From positions 88,821,980-88,885,979 of the forward strand of contig CP136063.1 of assembly GCA_032622095.1 (NCBI GenBank): a DNA stretch of 64,000 nucleotides, read 5' to 3'. The stretch's first letter is position 1. Each line of letters begins with the position of its first letter. The position numbers and the translations under genes are program-made. Below are positions 46,428 to 57,409 of this stretch, in pieces. The DNA is from Siphonodentalium dalli. Its lineage: Eukaryota; Mollusca; Scaphopoda; Gadilida; Siphonodentaliidae. The notes under the pieces were generated by a model, which searched no databases, had not been told where the DNA came from, and saw nothing but the letters and a program-made list of their open reading frames with translations.

Positions 46428-47339
46428 TTACATATAAATAGAAGTTATAAAAAATACATAAGATATTTTGATAACAATTGCGTTTAAACAAGTAATCCTT
46501 CAAATTATTACTAACAAAGCAAGTAAATGACTGTGGGGTCACTCAACAGATTATAAAGACTTGGACTTAGTATACTGTAAATACTGGGACTGTATATTTT
46601 TAAATTTTAGTCTAAAATTTAAATGAAATTATTAAAAGATAAAATTTAGCAAGTAGTAAAAGTTAATTTTCTCATTGAATTTTTTTTTTGGGTTAAATAA
46701 AGGAATAATTTAAAGGTAAAATTTGGTTTAAAAAAAAATGATTGACCGTAGCTCTTCCAATAATTGCGCGACTGACCTGGTCAATTGTTCTTAAGAAGTT
46801 GTTTTGAGAATTACTATGGAGGGAAATAGTTATGGCTGTGGCGTCGCAAGTAATTGACTTGGTGACGTGATGTTAACAAATCTGAACTCCAGTAAACCAA
46901 GGACGCTCCATACCAAATATAAGGTAAATAAATAATTCTTTAGAAGTTGTTTTAATATTTACTATGGAGGGAAAGAATTGTGGTGCTGGCTTCGCAACTA
47001 TTTGACCCCATTGTAACAAATATAAATATTAGTCACTCAGGCAATCATGTATCTATTCTGTATATTAAGTTATTGGGTCTTACGTGTCTTGAGATGTCTA
47101 AATATGTTTTGATGGACAGATCGCGCAAGCGCAAGGGACCCCCGCCAATCTTATCTGTTGTGATTCCAATTGTTGACTTATTAAATATGCACATATACTT
47201 AAGAAACAGTCGCGCGCGAAGCGCGCTCCCGTAGGTCGGTTTTTGGATCCCAGTTAATGAAAATATCATTGAAATAATCGGTTTCCCCCCAATAAACATC
47301 CATATATTCAATATATATGTTTTGGAGCAGAATTAGGTA

Positions 47340-47775
47340 GACCATATTGAACGCCATAATTCTGCTGTGGTTAAGTGGTCAATTACTTTGGACATTACTG
47401 TATGTAGATGGAGTTATCATTAGACCTCACATCCTTATATGGGATACAGTAATGCCCAAAGTAATTGACCACTTAACCACGGCAGAATTATGGGTAATTT
47501 TTCAGGATTTAAAATCCGGAAAAATTACCCACAATTCTGCTGTGGTTAAGTGGTCAATTACTTTGGACATTACTGTATGTGGATGGAGTTATCATTAGAC
47601 CTCACATCCTTATATGGGCTACAGTAATGCCTAAAGTAATTGACCAATTAACCACAGCAGAATTATGGGTAATTTTTCAGGATTTAAAATCTTGAAAAAT
47701 TACTCATAATTCTGCTGTGGTTAAGTGATCAATTACTTTGGACATTACTGTATGTAGATGGAGTTAAACCTCACA
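47340..47775. repeat. Tandem foldback MITE array (left arm)
   Basis: Two to three foldback units: ACAGTAATGCCCAAAGTAAT, TGACCACTTAACCACGGCAG, TTATGGGTAATTTTTCAGGA and complements, separated by TAGATGGAGTTATCATTAGA. They share CCACAGCAGAATTATGGGTA with the 34.74 and 39.08-kb foldbacks. The mirror copy is at 55850-56262. The 83-codon frame is a by-product. Confidence 0.85.
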
Positions 47776-48019
47776 TCAGTTTGTTGGGGATTTGGACCTT
47801 GACTTGGGACCTTTGGTTTTTAACGCAACAAATGCGAGTACACCTTATACACAAATTTCTGATGTAGCCAGAGTTTTTCTTGGATAATATGAGTTTGAAG
47901 CCTGCTTACATTTCAATATGTTGTCAGTTTTGTATTGTCTGCAGCAGAACTCGGCGCGTTGAAGCAAAAGTTATAAGAGATAAAATGTGTACGTAACGAG
48001 ACTATAATACAAATGAAAA

Positions 48020-48880
48020 AATAAATTGAGGGAGGGGTGAGCATTACAGGGAACTAAGGGTTGAACCGATATAAATTTGTAGAGCGATAACGACCAATGT
48101 TGACATATTATGCATCTCAACTCTACTGTTGCAACAAGGTTATAAAATAGGGGGGTGTCAGACTCATAGTCATATCTATATAGTGCCAGAATAGTCATTT
48201 ATGGACTTCTATAGTGGTACAATACAAATTAGAATCAAATGATAAAAATATGTATGTAACACAACTATACCGATGAAAATAAAAATAATAATTTAGGCCG
48301 GGATAAGATGTTGGGTTGGTTATATGGACTCGGAGAAAAAGGGGTTCGTACCGATGAACTGACATAAATTAGTGGAGCGATGTTGCCATGTAATGCATCG
48401 CGACTGTACTAAAGAAGCAATGATATAAAATTGGGGGGGGGGGGTCGGAAATTATCTCTATCTCTATAGATGGCACCAGAATTATATAGAAAGGAATAGC
48501 AATTGATATACGTATACGGTATACTATAGTAATACCATAGACATATAAGTACAAGTATCACGCAATAAAATATTTCGTAACGTGACTATAGCGATGAAAA
48601 AAATAAATAAATTGGACTGGGATTAGAGATTGGGTTGGTTATATGTGGATAATTGGATATGGAATTCATACCGATGAAATGATACAAATTAGTGGAGCAA
48701 TAAAGACCAATGTTGACACTTAGTCAGGCTACGCGGGGGAAATAGGGGTTGATACGATAGACCGAAATAAATTTGTCGAGTGATAATGACCAATGTTGAC
48801 GTATAAAGTAACGCGACTGTACTGTTGCACAATTATCATGTAGAACCAGTCAAATATGGACTCTGGTGCCCAATATGGAA
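48020..48880 (+). repeat. Three tandem units of about 300 bp (left arm)
   Basis: Units share GTAACG(T/A)GACTATA, AATGAAAAAATAAATTG-like, GGTTGGTTATATGG, ACCGAT(GA)AA-TGA-ATAAATT and GCGACTGTACT. They include a G11 run at 48426. Mirror at 54720-55600. Confidence 0.7.
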
Positions 48881-48908
48881 CAGCTCAGAAAACATTTGAA
48901 GGGCCCTA

Positions 48909-49262
48909 AAATTTATTTAACATGGGATCTGCCATACAAATCGATTTATGTTGATAAATCTCTTATTTTTCAAACTTTTAAGCTGAGACTTGGTGTGTCT
49001 GAGTGGGATACGTATATATTCTAAAATGATAGGATACAGCACATAATTATGTTTTAGGTGGAAGAAATGAATTTTTTTCGATGATAAAATTTAACATGGG
49101 ATCTGCCATACAAATCGATTTATGTTGATAAATATCTTATTTTTCAAAATTTTAAGCTGAGACTTGGTGTGTCTGAGTGGGATACGTATATATTCCTAAA
49201 ATGATAGGATACAGCACATAATTATGTTTTAGGTGGAAGAAATGAATTTGTTTTCGATAACA
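48909..49262 (+). repeat. Two tandem units of about 180 bp (left arm)
   Basis: TTTAACATGGGATCTGCCAT to GGTGGAAGAAATGAATT is present twice in a row (near 48918 and 49090). Mirror at 54340-54690. Confidence 0.85.
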
Positions 49263-49976
49263 AATTTACAGCATGTACGGCCATACTACGGCTAGTACGG
49301 GCTTATCGAGTACGCTATTTTATAAACAAACTTTTGTCAATAGCCGTTTTGGTCAAACTAAACCTTTTTCGACCGGGAAAGCAGATCCGAATAGTAGCTA
49401 AGATGTATTTAGATAGAATTATCAAAAGAATTTGACCGATTAGGGTGCATTTTAAAAGAATCGAGTGGAGAAATCTTGGTGACATTTTCATAAAACACTC
49501 CGATAATTCCAGAAGATAAAAGATGGCGGTTATCACAATAGAACACGCATAATATTACCCATAATTCATCTCACTACACCAGGGGGCTTACCCATAATTC
49601 ACCTCACTATACCAGGGGGCTCCCAATGGGTTATATATTATTTTCAGGCTATCAGATTATTTATATTTTCAACAACATATTATTACACCGGTGACTTTAA
49701 GATTACAATTTCAGCCTGTCCTGACTATCGATACGATTGAGTCATATTTTCAAAAACATATTATACACCGGTGGCGTTAACTTTACAATTTCAGCATCTA
49801 TGTGATTCTATCGGTATGATTTGAGTAAGGTACAAACAAAAAAATCTTCGCCCACTCGACCACATAATTGGAGACTACCACTGAATATGAAAAACAGCCA
49901 CACTAGAAACACCACATGGTGGCGTAATGAGTATTACGGCCCATATGGGTAGAATGTTGTCGTAATCCTTATAAAC

Positions 49977-50195
49977 ATGTATACAACCGTCAGCGCCATA
50001 AGAACCATTTGCGATTCCATTTTATTCCACACCCATTGGCGTGAGGTACATGTATTCAACGGAATCCCAGCCATTGAATACATAGTAGTGTATACCTCTA
50101 GTGGAATACAAGCCGGAACTATTCTTGTTGACGTTGTCGCCAAGAAAGATGACGTACATTACGTCGATCATCCGCTTCCGGTGATCCCCCCATAA
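49977..50195 (+). CDS. 72-codon open frame kept in both arms
   Basis: Reads MYTTVSAIRTICDSILFHT, then HWREVHVFNGIPAIEYIVVY, TSSGIQAGTILVDVVAKKDD and VHYVDHPLPVIPP. The mirror frame in the right arm (53403-53621, minus) differs at one residue. Composition is more protein-like than most frames nearby, and AG lies just upstream (GGGTAG^AATG). The opposite strand is also open here, so coding status is uncertain and no family was recognised. Confidence 0.25.
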   Translation: MYTTVSAIRTICDSILFHTHWREVHVFNGIPAIEYIVVYTSSGIQAGTILVDVVAKKDDVHYVDHPLPVIPP

Positions 50196-50286
50196 TTACT
50201 GGCTATTTGTCAGACTTAAATCACAATAAAGGTGGCTATAGTAACAGATATGACATTCATGGATTGAACTTATCTGACTGAACGGT

Positions 50287-50480
50287 GTAGAATAAATACA
50301 GAACACAACTTGCATCATAATCTCGAATCTTTTATCGAACTCGTTGCGGACGGCGCAAAGTTATATTTTCGCTCGAGCTACGCTCTCGCGAAATATATCA
50401 TTGCGCCATCCGCAACTCATTCGATAAAAGATTCTCGATAAAGATGCGCGTTGTGTTCTGTCTATGTATTTACGTGCGCT
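50287..50480. repeat. Hairpin MITE (left arm)
   Basis: Inverted arms: ACAGAACACAACTTGCATCA, GAATCTTTTATCGAACTCGT, TGCGGACGGCGCAA and their complements; centre CTCGAGCTACGCTCTCG near 50390. Mirror in the right arm at about 53118-53311. Confidence 0.85.
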
Positions 50481-50727
50481 CGCGCAACAGTATGGCGATC
50501 AGACAGATTCGTAGGTTGGTGTCACTCTGCTCCGTTTCACTCCATGACGTCCACCAAAAACGACGTAAAACCTCGTGGCGTTCTGACATTTTTACTGTGC
50601 CGCGTTTTTTGCTATGTTTATTTTATGTGTTGTTTTCGATTATTTGTTTGTCGTCGATATCGCCATTTGTCGGGATTCCCTGTTTCTATATTTAAAACTG
50701 GCATGCTCGTAGTGAGCCTCGATTTCG

Positions 50728-51280
50728 ATATTTTCTCCCAGGTCAAAATACGTCAGAGTTATGACAAAAATAGATCGACCTACATTTTCTCCATCAGAAC
50801 TCTACATCAAAGAGTATATAGACTCCTTCGGGACCTACATAGACTCCTTCATTTGGGTATTTTTACTTATAATTGGGAAGTTTTATCATTTTTGGTTCGT
50901 GCGAAGACCTCTTTTTATCGTGCGGGAAAAGAGAGACATTAAAAACGCGATTTCGTAATTCGACGCAATAGGCTGAATAGCCTAACCTTCAGCCGAGTTC
51001 CGGGTCAAATACGACGAATGACGTAACACAAAACAAAACGCATTTGTTGACTCAAACACCGTTTGAAGAGTTTATTATTACATAAAATGATCGTTATTGA
51101 TTAATTATTGATTAATTATTTATATGTATTGTTGCATATTGGCTGCTATCAATATTTACACAAATGGTATTAATTATTTCTTATAATTGCTCCTTTGGTC
51201 AACTTTGACTATTGGAAAATGAAAATCAAAATATGCCGCTGAAAAAAATGTAATCGATATTAAAGTCTCATCCTTTCGGC
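50728..51280 (+). other. 553-bp segment present only in the left arm
   Basis: The right arm jumps from the equivalent of 50727 to 51281. TTTCG occurs at both edges in the left arm, compatible with a short-homology deletion in the right arm. The segment contains a 65-codon frame (50761-50958). Confidence 0.8.
50761..50958 (+). CDS. Small membrane-type open frame in left-only segment
   Basis: MTKIDRPTFSPSELYIKEYI, then DSFGTYIDSFIWVFLLIIGK and FYHFWFVRRPLFIVREKRD. One aromatic-rich hydrophobic helix is followed by a basic stretch. A good splice acceptor (ATTTTCTCCCAG^G, about 50743) lies just upstream. No family recognised. Confidence 0.25.
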   Translation: MTKIDRPTFSPSELYIKEYIDSFGTYIDSFIWVFLLIIGKFYHFWFVRRPLFIVREKRDIKNAIS

Positions 51281-51435
51281 AACATGGAATTGGTTTTAAT
51301 TACTTAAATGATTAATATAGTAATTTGCCTTTTATCTGTGATGAAATGAGAAATGGTAATTGTCTTTTTTTGCTAGCATTAAATTAAATTAAATAAATTA
51401 AGTAAAATACAGTGAAATTATTTTTTTAATTATTT

Positions 51436-51441
51436 TTTATT
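51436..51441 (-). terminator. Poly(A) signal after the TPM exon
   Basis: AATAAA on the minus strand about 38 bases past the TAG. It would give a soluble form without the downstream membrane exon. Confidence 0.35.
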
Positions 51442-51478
51442 ACATTTTTGCGCACGTTGGCATCTCTCTGAGTGCATT

Positions 51479-51913
51479 CTAGTTCATAATCATTTCAAAC
51501 AGCAGTTTATCGTAATCCCGAGCACAGAGGTGCGGAACAATATCTTGAACAACTTTATTGACACATTTGTCTGGTATAAACTTACTTGATTTCTCCCCTG
51601 TGCGAACATAAATCTTTTTATCGTAGTCTGATATTGCTATATAGATGTCGTTGGTACATGTACCAAATCTCCATCGACTGTCTTTCAATGCCGTCGTGAA
51701 AGATTTCATGTCTTCCAGAACGTCTTCCGAATTGCTTTCAATTCTTGACACCATCGCAACTCCGTACACAATTCCTCCGCCACCATTCGCAGAGCAGCTT
51801 GTTCCACAAACCTGTGAACAACTCGTGGTTTCGTCCAGCTTAATTTCCGTGTTATTGGTCAACAGGTGATCAGGGTCGCATATGTTTAAGCTCCGACTAT
51901 CTCCACACAGGCG
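51479..51913 (-). CDS. TPM-domain protein exon (left, fuller copy)
   Basis: The frame is open from 51913 and reads ICDPDHLLTNNTEIKLDETT, SCSQVCGTSCSANGGGG, IVYGVAMVSRIESNSEDVLE, DMKSFTTALKDSRWRFGTCT, NDIYIAISDYDKKIYVRTGE, KSSKFIPDKCVNKVVQDIVP and HLCARDYDKLLFEMIMN, then TAG. This follows the TPM (TPM_phosphatase) fold order: CDP.. start, VYGVAMV strand, F...L..RW.FG..TNDI.I.IS..DKKIYV.TG, then the ..IVP.......Y helix. In animals such domains occur in extracellular or membrane proteins such as nematode MOLO-1; in bacteria and plants they are lumenal or periplasmic. A Cys-rich insert lies before the second strand. AATAAA at 51436-51441 (minus) is about 38 bases after the stop, so this can be a terminal exon. 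The upstream acceptor is unclear (in-frame stops just before). No signal peptide is in view. Confidence 0.6.
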   Translation of the reverse strand, partial: RLCGDSRSLNICDPDHLLTNNTEIKLDETTSCSQVCGTSCSANGGGGIVYGVAMVSRIESNSEDVLEDMKSFTTALKDSRWRFGTCTNDIYIAISDYDKKIYVRTGEKSSKFIPDKCVNKVVQDIVPHLCARDYDKLLFEMIMN

Positions 51914-52421
51914 TTATTACGCTAAAATCCGATTCAGATTCTGGATTCAGATTACAGATTGGTCCCCGTACGACTTGGTTCGGCAAAAGAACAGACCAGA
52001 AATTGGCAGAATCAGTAAACGAACAGACCGTAATCTCAATTTCGTGGTAATCCGATTGGGATTCGGATTCCGATTACGGACTCAAATGTTCGTAATGTAA
52101 ACAAACCGAGATTTCGCCACCTCAGAGTTTAAAAACACAATAAAACATAAGAATCCGTCTCTTGTGTACAAATTATTGCAGAATATAAACGATCTATATC
52201 AAAGAATTTTAAATGCGGAGACAAATTTGTTTTATTGAATGTAAACTGGGAGAATATTACTGAAATTAGCCAAATAATAACGCTATTGATAATAACGCTG
52301 GGGGAGCACTTCGATTGATGGCGAAGCAATTGCAAATCGTTGTTGATTGTCACTTTCATATGTCCATTTCATAATTCCATCCTTAAAATACCGCCCGAAC
52401 GCATGTCGATTTCGAATTCGG
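51730..52421. other. Unique loop of the great palindrome
   Basis: 692 bp not shared between arms. It includes the N-terminal part of the left TPM exon (to 51913). It also holds a stretch (51918-52090) with loose inverted words (AATCCGATTCAGATTC, GGATTCGGATTCCGATT) that may be a small MITE interrupting the gene upstream of the TPM exon. The remainder is AT-rich. Confidence 0.7.
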
Positions 52422-52672
52422 CGGAAGACGTTCTGGAAGACATGAAATCTTTCACGACGGCATTGAAAGACAGTCGATGGAGATTTGGTACATGTACCAA
52501 CGACATCTATATAGCAATATCAGACTACGATAAAAAGATTTATGTTCGCACAGGGGAGAAATCAAGTGAGTTTATACCAGACAAATGTGTCAATAAAGTT
52601 GTTCAAGATATTGTTCCGCACATCTGTGCTCGGGATTACGATAAACTGCTGTTTGAAATGATTATGAACTAG
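52422..52672 (+). pseudogene. TPM-domain exon, truncated right-arm copy
   Basis: Begins at EDVLEDMKSFTTALKDSRWR and runs to LLFEMIMN and TAG. It differs from the left copy by K-to-E (SSEFIPD) and L-to-I (PHICARD). The frame can be read upstream to 52340, but that part is unrelated loop sequence, so the cysteine-rich N-terminal part of the domain is missing. Confidence 0.7.
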
Positions 52673-53402
52673 AATGCACTCAGAGAGATGCCAACGTGGG
52701 CAAAAATGTAATAAAAAATAATTTAAAAAATAATTTCACTGTATTTTACTTAATTTATTTTATTTAATTTAATGTTAGCAAAAAAAGACAATTACCATTT
52801 CTCATTTCATCACAGATAAAAGGCAAATTACTATATTAATCATTTAAGTAATTAAAACCAATTCCATGTTCGAAATCGAGGCTCACTACGAGCATGCCAG
52901 TTTTAAATATAGAAACAGGGAATCCCGACAAATGGCGATATCGGCGACAAACAAATAATCGAAAACAACACATAAAATAAACATAGCAAAAACGCGGCAC
53001 AGTAAAAATGTCAGAACGCCACGAGTTTTTACGTCGTTTTTGGTGACGTCATGGAGTGAAACGGAGCAGAGTGACACCAACCTACGAATCTGTCTGATCG
53101 CCATACTGTTGCGCGAGCGCACGTAAATACATAGACAGAACACAACGCGCATCTTTATCGAGAATCTTTTATCGAATGAGTTGCGGATGGCGCAATGATA
53201 TATTTCGCGAGAGCGTAGCTCGAGCGAAATATAACTTTGCGCCGTCCGCAACGAGTTCGATAAAAGATTCGAGATTATGATGCAAGTTGTGTTCTGTATT
53301 TATTCTATACCGTTCAGTCAGATAAGTTCAATCCATGAATGTCATATCCATTGTTACTATAGCCACCTTTATTGTGATTTAAGTCTGACAAATAGCCAGT
53401 AA

Positions 53403-53621
53403 TTATGGGGGGATCACCGGAAGCGGATGATCGACGTAATGTACGTCATCTTTCTTGGCGACAACGTCAACAAGAATAGTTCCGGCTTGTATTCCACTAG
53501 AGGTATACACTACTATGTATTCAATGGCTGGGATTCCGTTGAATACATGTACCTCACGCCAATGGGTGTGGAATAAAATGGAATCGCAAATGGTTCTTAT
53601 GGTGCTGACGGTTGTATACAT
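53403..53621 (-). CDS. 72-codon open frame, right-arm mirror
   Basis: Mirror of 49977-50195 with one substitution (SAIRT to STIRT). Same uncertainty about coding status. Confidence 0.2.
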   Translation of the reverse strand: MYTTVSTIRTICDSILFHTHWREVHVFNGIPAIEYIVVYTSSGIQAGTILVDVVAKKDDVHYVDHPLPVIPP

Positions 53622-55849
53622 GTTTATAAGGATTACGACAACATTCTACCCATATGGGCCGTAATACTCATTACGCCACCATGTGGTGTTTCTAGTGTGG
53701 CTGTTTTTCATATTCAGTGGTAGTCTCCAATTATGTGGTCGAGTGGGCGAAGATTTTTTTGTTTGTACCTTACTCAAATCATACCGATAGAATCACATAG
53801 ATGCTGAAATTGTAAAGTTAACGCCACCGGTGTATAATATGTTTTTGAAAATATGACTCAATCGTATCGATAGTCAGGACAGGCTGAAATTGTAATCTTA
53901 AAGTCACCGGTGTAATAATATGTAGTTGAAAATATAAATAATCTGATAGCCTGAAAATAATATATAACCCATTGGGAGCCCCCTGGTATAGTGAGGTGAA
54001 TTATGGGTAAGCCCCCTGGTGTAGTGAGGTGAATTATGGGTAATATTATGCGTGTTCTATTGTGATAACCGCCTCTTTTATCTTCTGGAATTATCGGAGT
54101 GTTTTATGAAAATGTCACCAAGATTTCTCCACTCGATTCTTTTAAAATGCACCCTAATCGGTCAAATTCTTTTGATAATTCTATCTAAATACATCTTAGC
54201 TACTATTCGGATCTGCTTTCCCGGTCGAAAAAGGTTTAGTTTGACCAAAACGGCTATTGACAAAAGTTTGTTTATAAAATAGCGTACTCGATAAGCCCGT
54301 ACTAGCCGTAGTATGGCCGTACATGCTGTAAATTTGTTATCGAAAACAAATTCATTTCTTCCACCTAAAACATAATTATGTGCTGTATCCTATCATTTTA
54401 GGAATATATACGTATCCCACTCAGACACACCAAGTCTCAGCTTAAACTTTTGAAAAATAAGATATTTATCAACATAAATCGATTTGTATGGCAGATCCCA
54501 TGTTAAATTTTATCATCGAAAAAAATTCATTTCTTCCACCTAAAACATAATTATGTGCTGTATCCTATCATTTTAGGAATATATACGTATCCCACTCAGA
54601 CACACCAAGTCTCAGCTTAAAATTTTGAAAAATAAGAGATTTATCAACATAAATCGATTTGTATGGCAGATCCCATGTTAAATAAATTTTAGGGCCCTTC
54701 AAATGTTTTCTGAGTGCTGTTCCATATTGGGCACCAGAGTCCATATTTGACTGGTTCTACATGATAATTGTGCAACAGTACAGTCGCGTTACTTTATACG
54801 TCAACATTGGTCATTATCACTCGACAAATTTATTTCGGTCTATCGTATCAACCCCTATTTCCCCCGCGTAGCCTGACTAAGTGTCAACATTGGTCTTTAT
54901 CGCTCCAATAACTTGTATCATTTCATCGGTATGAATTCCATATCCAATTATCCACATATAACCAACCCAATCTCTAATCCCAGTCCAATTTATTTATTTT
55001 TTTCATCGCTATAGTCACGTTACGAAATATTTTATTGCGTGATACTTGTACTTATATGTCTATGGTATTACTATAGTATACCGTATACGTATATCAATTG
55101 CTATTCCTTTCTATATAATTCTGGTGCCATCTATAGAGATAGAGATAATTTCCGACCCCCCCCCCCCCCCCCACAATTTTATATCATTGCTTCTTTAGTA
55201 CAGTCGCGATGCATTACATGGCAACATCGCTCCACTAATTTATGTCAGTTCATCGGTACGAACCCCTTTTTCTCCGAGTCCATATAACCAACCCAACATC
55301 TTATCCCGGCCTAAATTATTATTTTTATTTTCATCGGTATAGTTGTGTTACATACATATTTTTATCATTTGATTCTAATTTGTATTGTACCACTATAGAA
55401 GTCCATAAATGACTATTCTGGCACTATATAGAGATGACTAAGATACTGACACCCCCCCCTATTTTATAACCTTGTTGCAACAGTAGAGTTGAGATGCATA
55501 ATATGTCAACATTCGTCGTTATCGCTCTACAAATTTATATCGGTTCAACCCTTAGTTCCCTGTAATGCCCACCCCTCCCTCAATTTATTTTTTCATTTGT
55601 ATTATAGTCTCGTTACGTACACATTTTATCTCTTATAACTTTTGCTTCAACGCGCCGAGTTCTGCTGCAGACAATACAAAACTGACAACATATTGAAATG
55701 TAAGCAGGCTTCAAACTCATATTATCCAAGAAAAACTCTGGCTACATCAGAAATTTGTGTATAAGGTGTACTCGCATTTGTTGCGTTAAAAACCAAAGGT
55801 CCCAAGTCAAGGTCCAAATCCCCAACAAACTGATGTGAGGTTTAACTCC

Positions 55850-56262
55850 ATCTACATACAGTAATGTCCAAAGTAATTGATCACTTAACCACAGCAGAAT
55901 TATGGGTAATTTTTCAAGATTTTAAATCCTGAAAAATTACCCATAATTCTGCTGTGGTTAATTGGTCAATTACTTTAGGCATTACTGTAGCCCATATAAG
56001 GATGTGAGGTCTAATGATAACTCCATCCACATACAGTAATGTCCAAAGTAATTGACCACTTAACCACAGCAGAATTGTGGGTAATTTTTCCGGATTTTAA
56101 ATCCTGAAAAATTACCCATAATTCTGCTGTGGTTAAGTGGTCAATTACTTTGGGCATTACTGTATCCCATATAAGGATATGAGTTCTAATGATAACTACA
56201 TCTACATACAGTAATGTCCAAAGTAATTGACCACTTAACCACAGCAGAATTATGGCGTTCAA
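55850..56262. repeat. Tandem foldback MITE array (right arm)
   Basis: Mirror of 47340-47775. Small differences (GTT for GGA, GAG for TCT-type changes) show that the arms have diverged. Confidence 0.85.
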
Positions 56263-57164
56263 TATGGTCTACCTAATTCTGCTCCAAAAACATATATATT
56301 GAATTTATTGGGGGGAAACCGATTATTTCAATGATATTTTCATTAACTGGGATCCAAAAACCGACCTACGGGAGCGCGCTTCGCGCGCGACTGTTTCTTA
56401 AGTATATGTGCATATTTAATAAGTCAACAATTAGAATCACAACAGATAAGATTGGCGGGGGTCCCTTGCGCTTGCGCGATCTGTCCATCAAAACATATTT
56501 AGACATCTCAAGACACTAAGACCCAATAACTTAATATACAGAATAGATACATGATTGCCTGAGTGACTAATATTTATATTTGTTACAATGGGGTCAAATA
56601 GTTGCGAAGCCAGCACCACAATTCTTTCCCTCCATAGTAAATATTAAAACAACTTCTAAAGAATTATTTATTTACCTTATATTTGGTATGGAGCGTCCTT
56701 GGTTTACTGGAGTTCAGATTTGTTAACATCACGTCACCAAGTCAATTACTTGCGACGCCACAGCCATAACTATTTCCCTCCATAGTAATTCTCAAAACAA
56801 CTTCTTAAGAACAATTGACCAGGTCAGTCGCGCAATTATTGGAAGAGCTACGGTCAATCATTTTTTTTAAACCAAATTTTACCTTTAAATTATTCCTTTA
56901 TTTAACCCAAAAAAAAAATTAAATGACAAAATTAACTTTTACTACTTGCTAAATTTTATCTTTTAATTATTTCATTTAAATTTTAGACTAAAATTTAAAA
57001 ATATACAGTCCCAGTATTTACAGTATACTAAGTCCAAGTCTTTATAATCTGTTGAGTGACCCCACAGTCATTTACTTGCTTTGTTAGTAATAATTTGAAG
57101 GATTACTTGTTTAAACGCAATTGTTATCAAAATATTTTATGTATTTTTTATAATTTCTATTTAT

Positions 57165-57217
57165 ATGTAATACTATAATCTTGGTGGCGTTACCATTTCT
57201 GACTATGGTTTTCTTGT
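57165..57217 (+). pseudogene. TM-exon stub at the outer edge of the right arm
   Basis: Reads YYNLGGVTISDYGFLV, then abruptly TPHRGVAWYAD instead of FIGTGIVLIILGFV. It marks where the inverted copy ends. Confidence 0.6.
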
Positions 57218-57409
57218 TACGCCACACCGTGGTGTTGCTTGGTACGCAGATTTTCATATTCTGTGGTCGATCGATAATCCACTGGGCGACTGTATTATTA
57301 TGGTTATTTCGTACTGAGTATAAATCGTACCGATATAGAGTCACGATAGTACAACAAAGATTAGCACATGTGTTTACGTCACCGGTGTACTTGTGGGGGC
57401 ATGTTTCTA

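Larger units (their letters stand above)
46381..51729 (+). repeat. Left arm of a 10.8-kb imperfect palindrome
   Basis: Every segment from 46381 to 51729 recurs reverse-complemented in 52422-57217. Paired coordinates sum to 103598 over most of the length (for example 49315 with 54283; 49934 with 53664; 50444 with 53154) and to 104151 near the centre, because of one 553-bp difference. Arm identity looks well above 95%, with scattered substitutions and small indels. Contents: TPM exon, hairpin MITE, tandem repeats and foldback arrays. Confidence 0.95.
52422..57217 (-). repeat. Right arm of the 10.8-kb palindrome
   Basis: Reverse complement of 46381-51729 minus a 553-bp segment. The outer boundary at 57217 cuts the TM exon after SDYGFLV; the inner boundary at 52422 cuts the TPM exon before EDVLEDM. 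Both coding sequences continue naturally only on the left side. Further right (57218-57390) the sequence is related to an internal part of the arm (53665-53850). Confidence 0.95.

Noticed and set aside
50444-50942. Frames starting MRVVFCLCIYV and the overlapping 163-codon frame
   Set aside because: They begin inside a hairpin MITE and run through several unrelated segments; the same DNA is open in two frames.
46381-57217. Palindrome as a missed-adapter read artefact
   Set aside because: Not fully excluded, but the arms differ by many substitutions, small indels and a 553-bp segment, and a unique 0.69-kb loop is present. An artefact would give near-identical arms.
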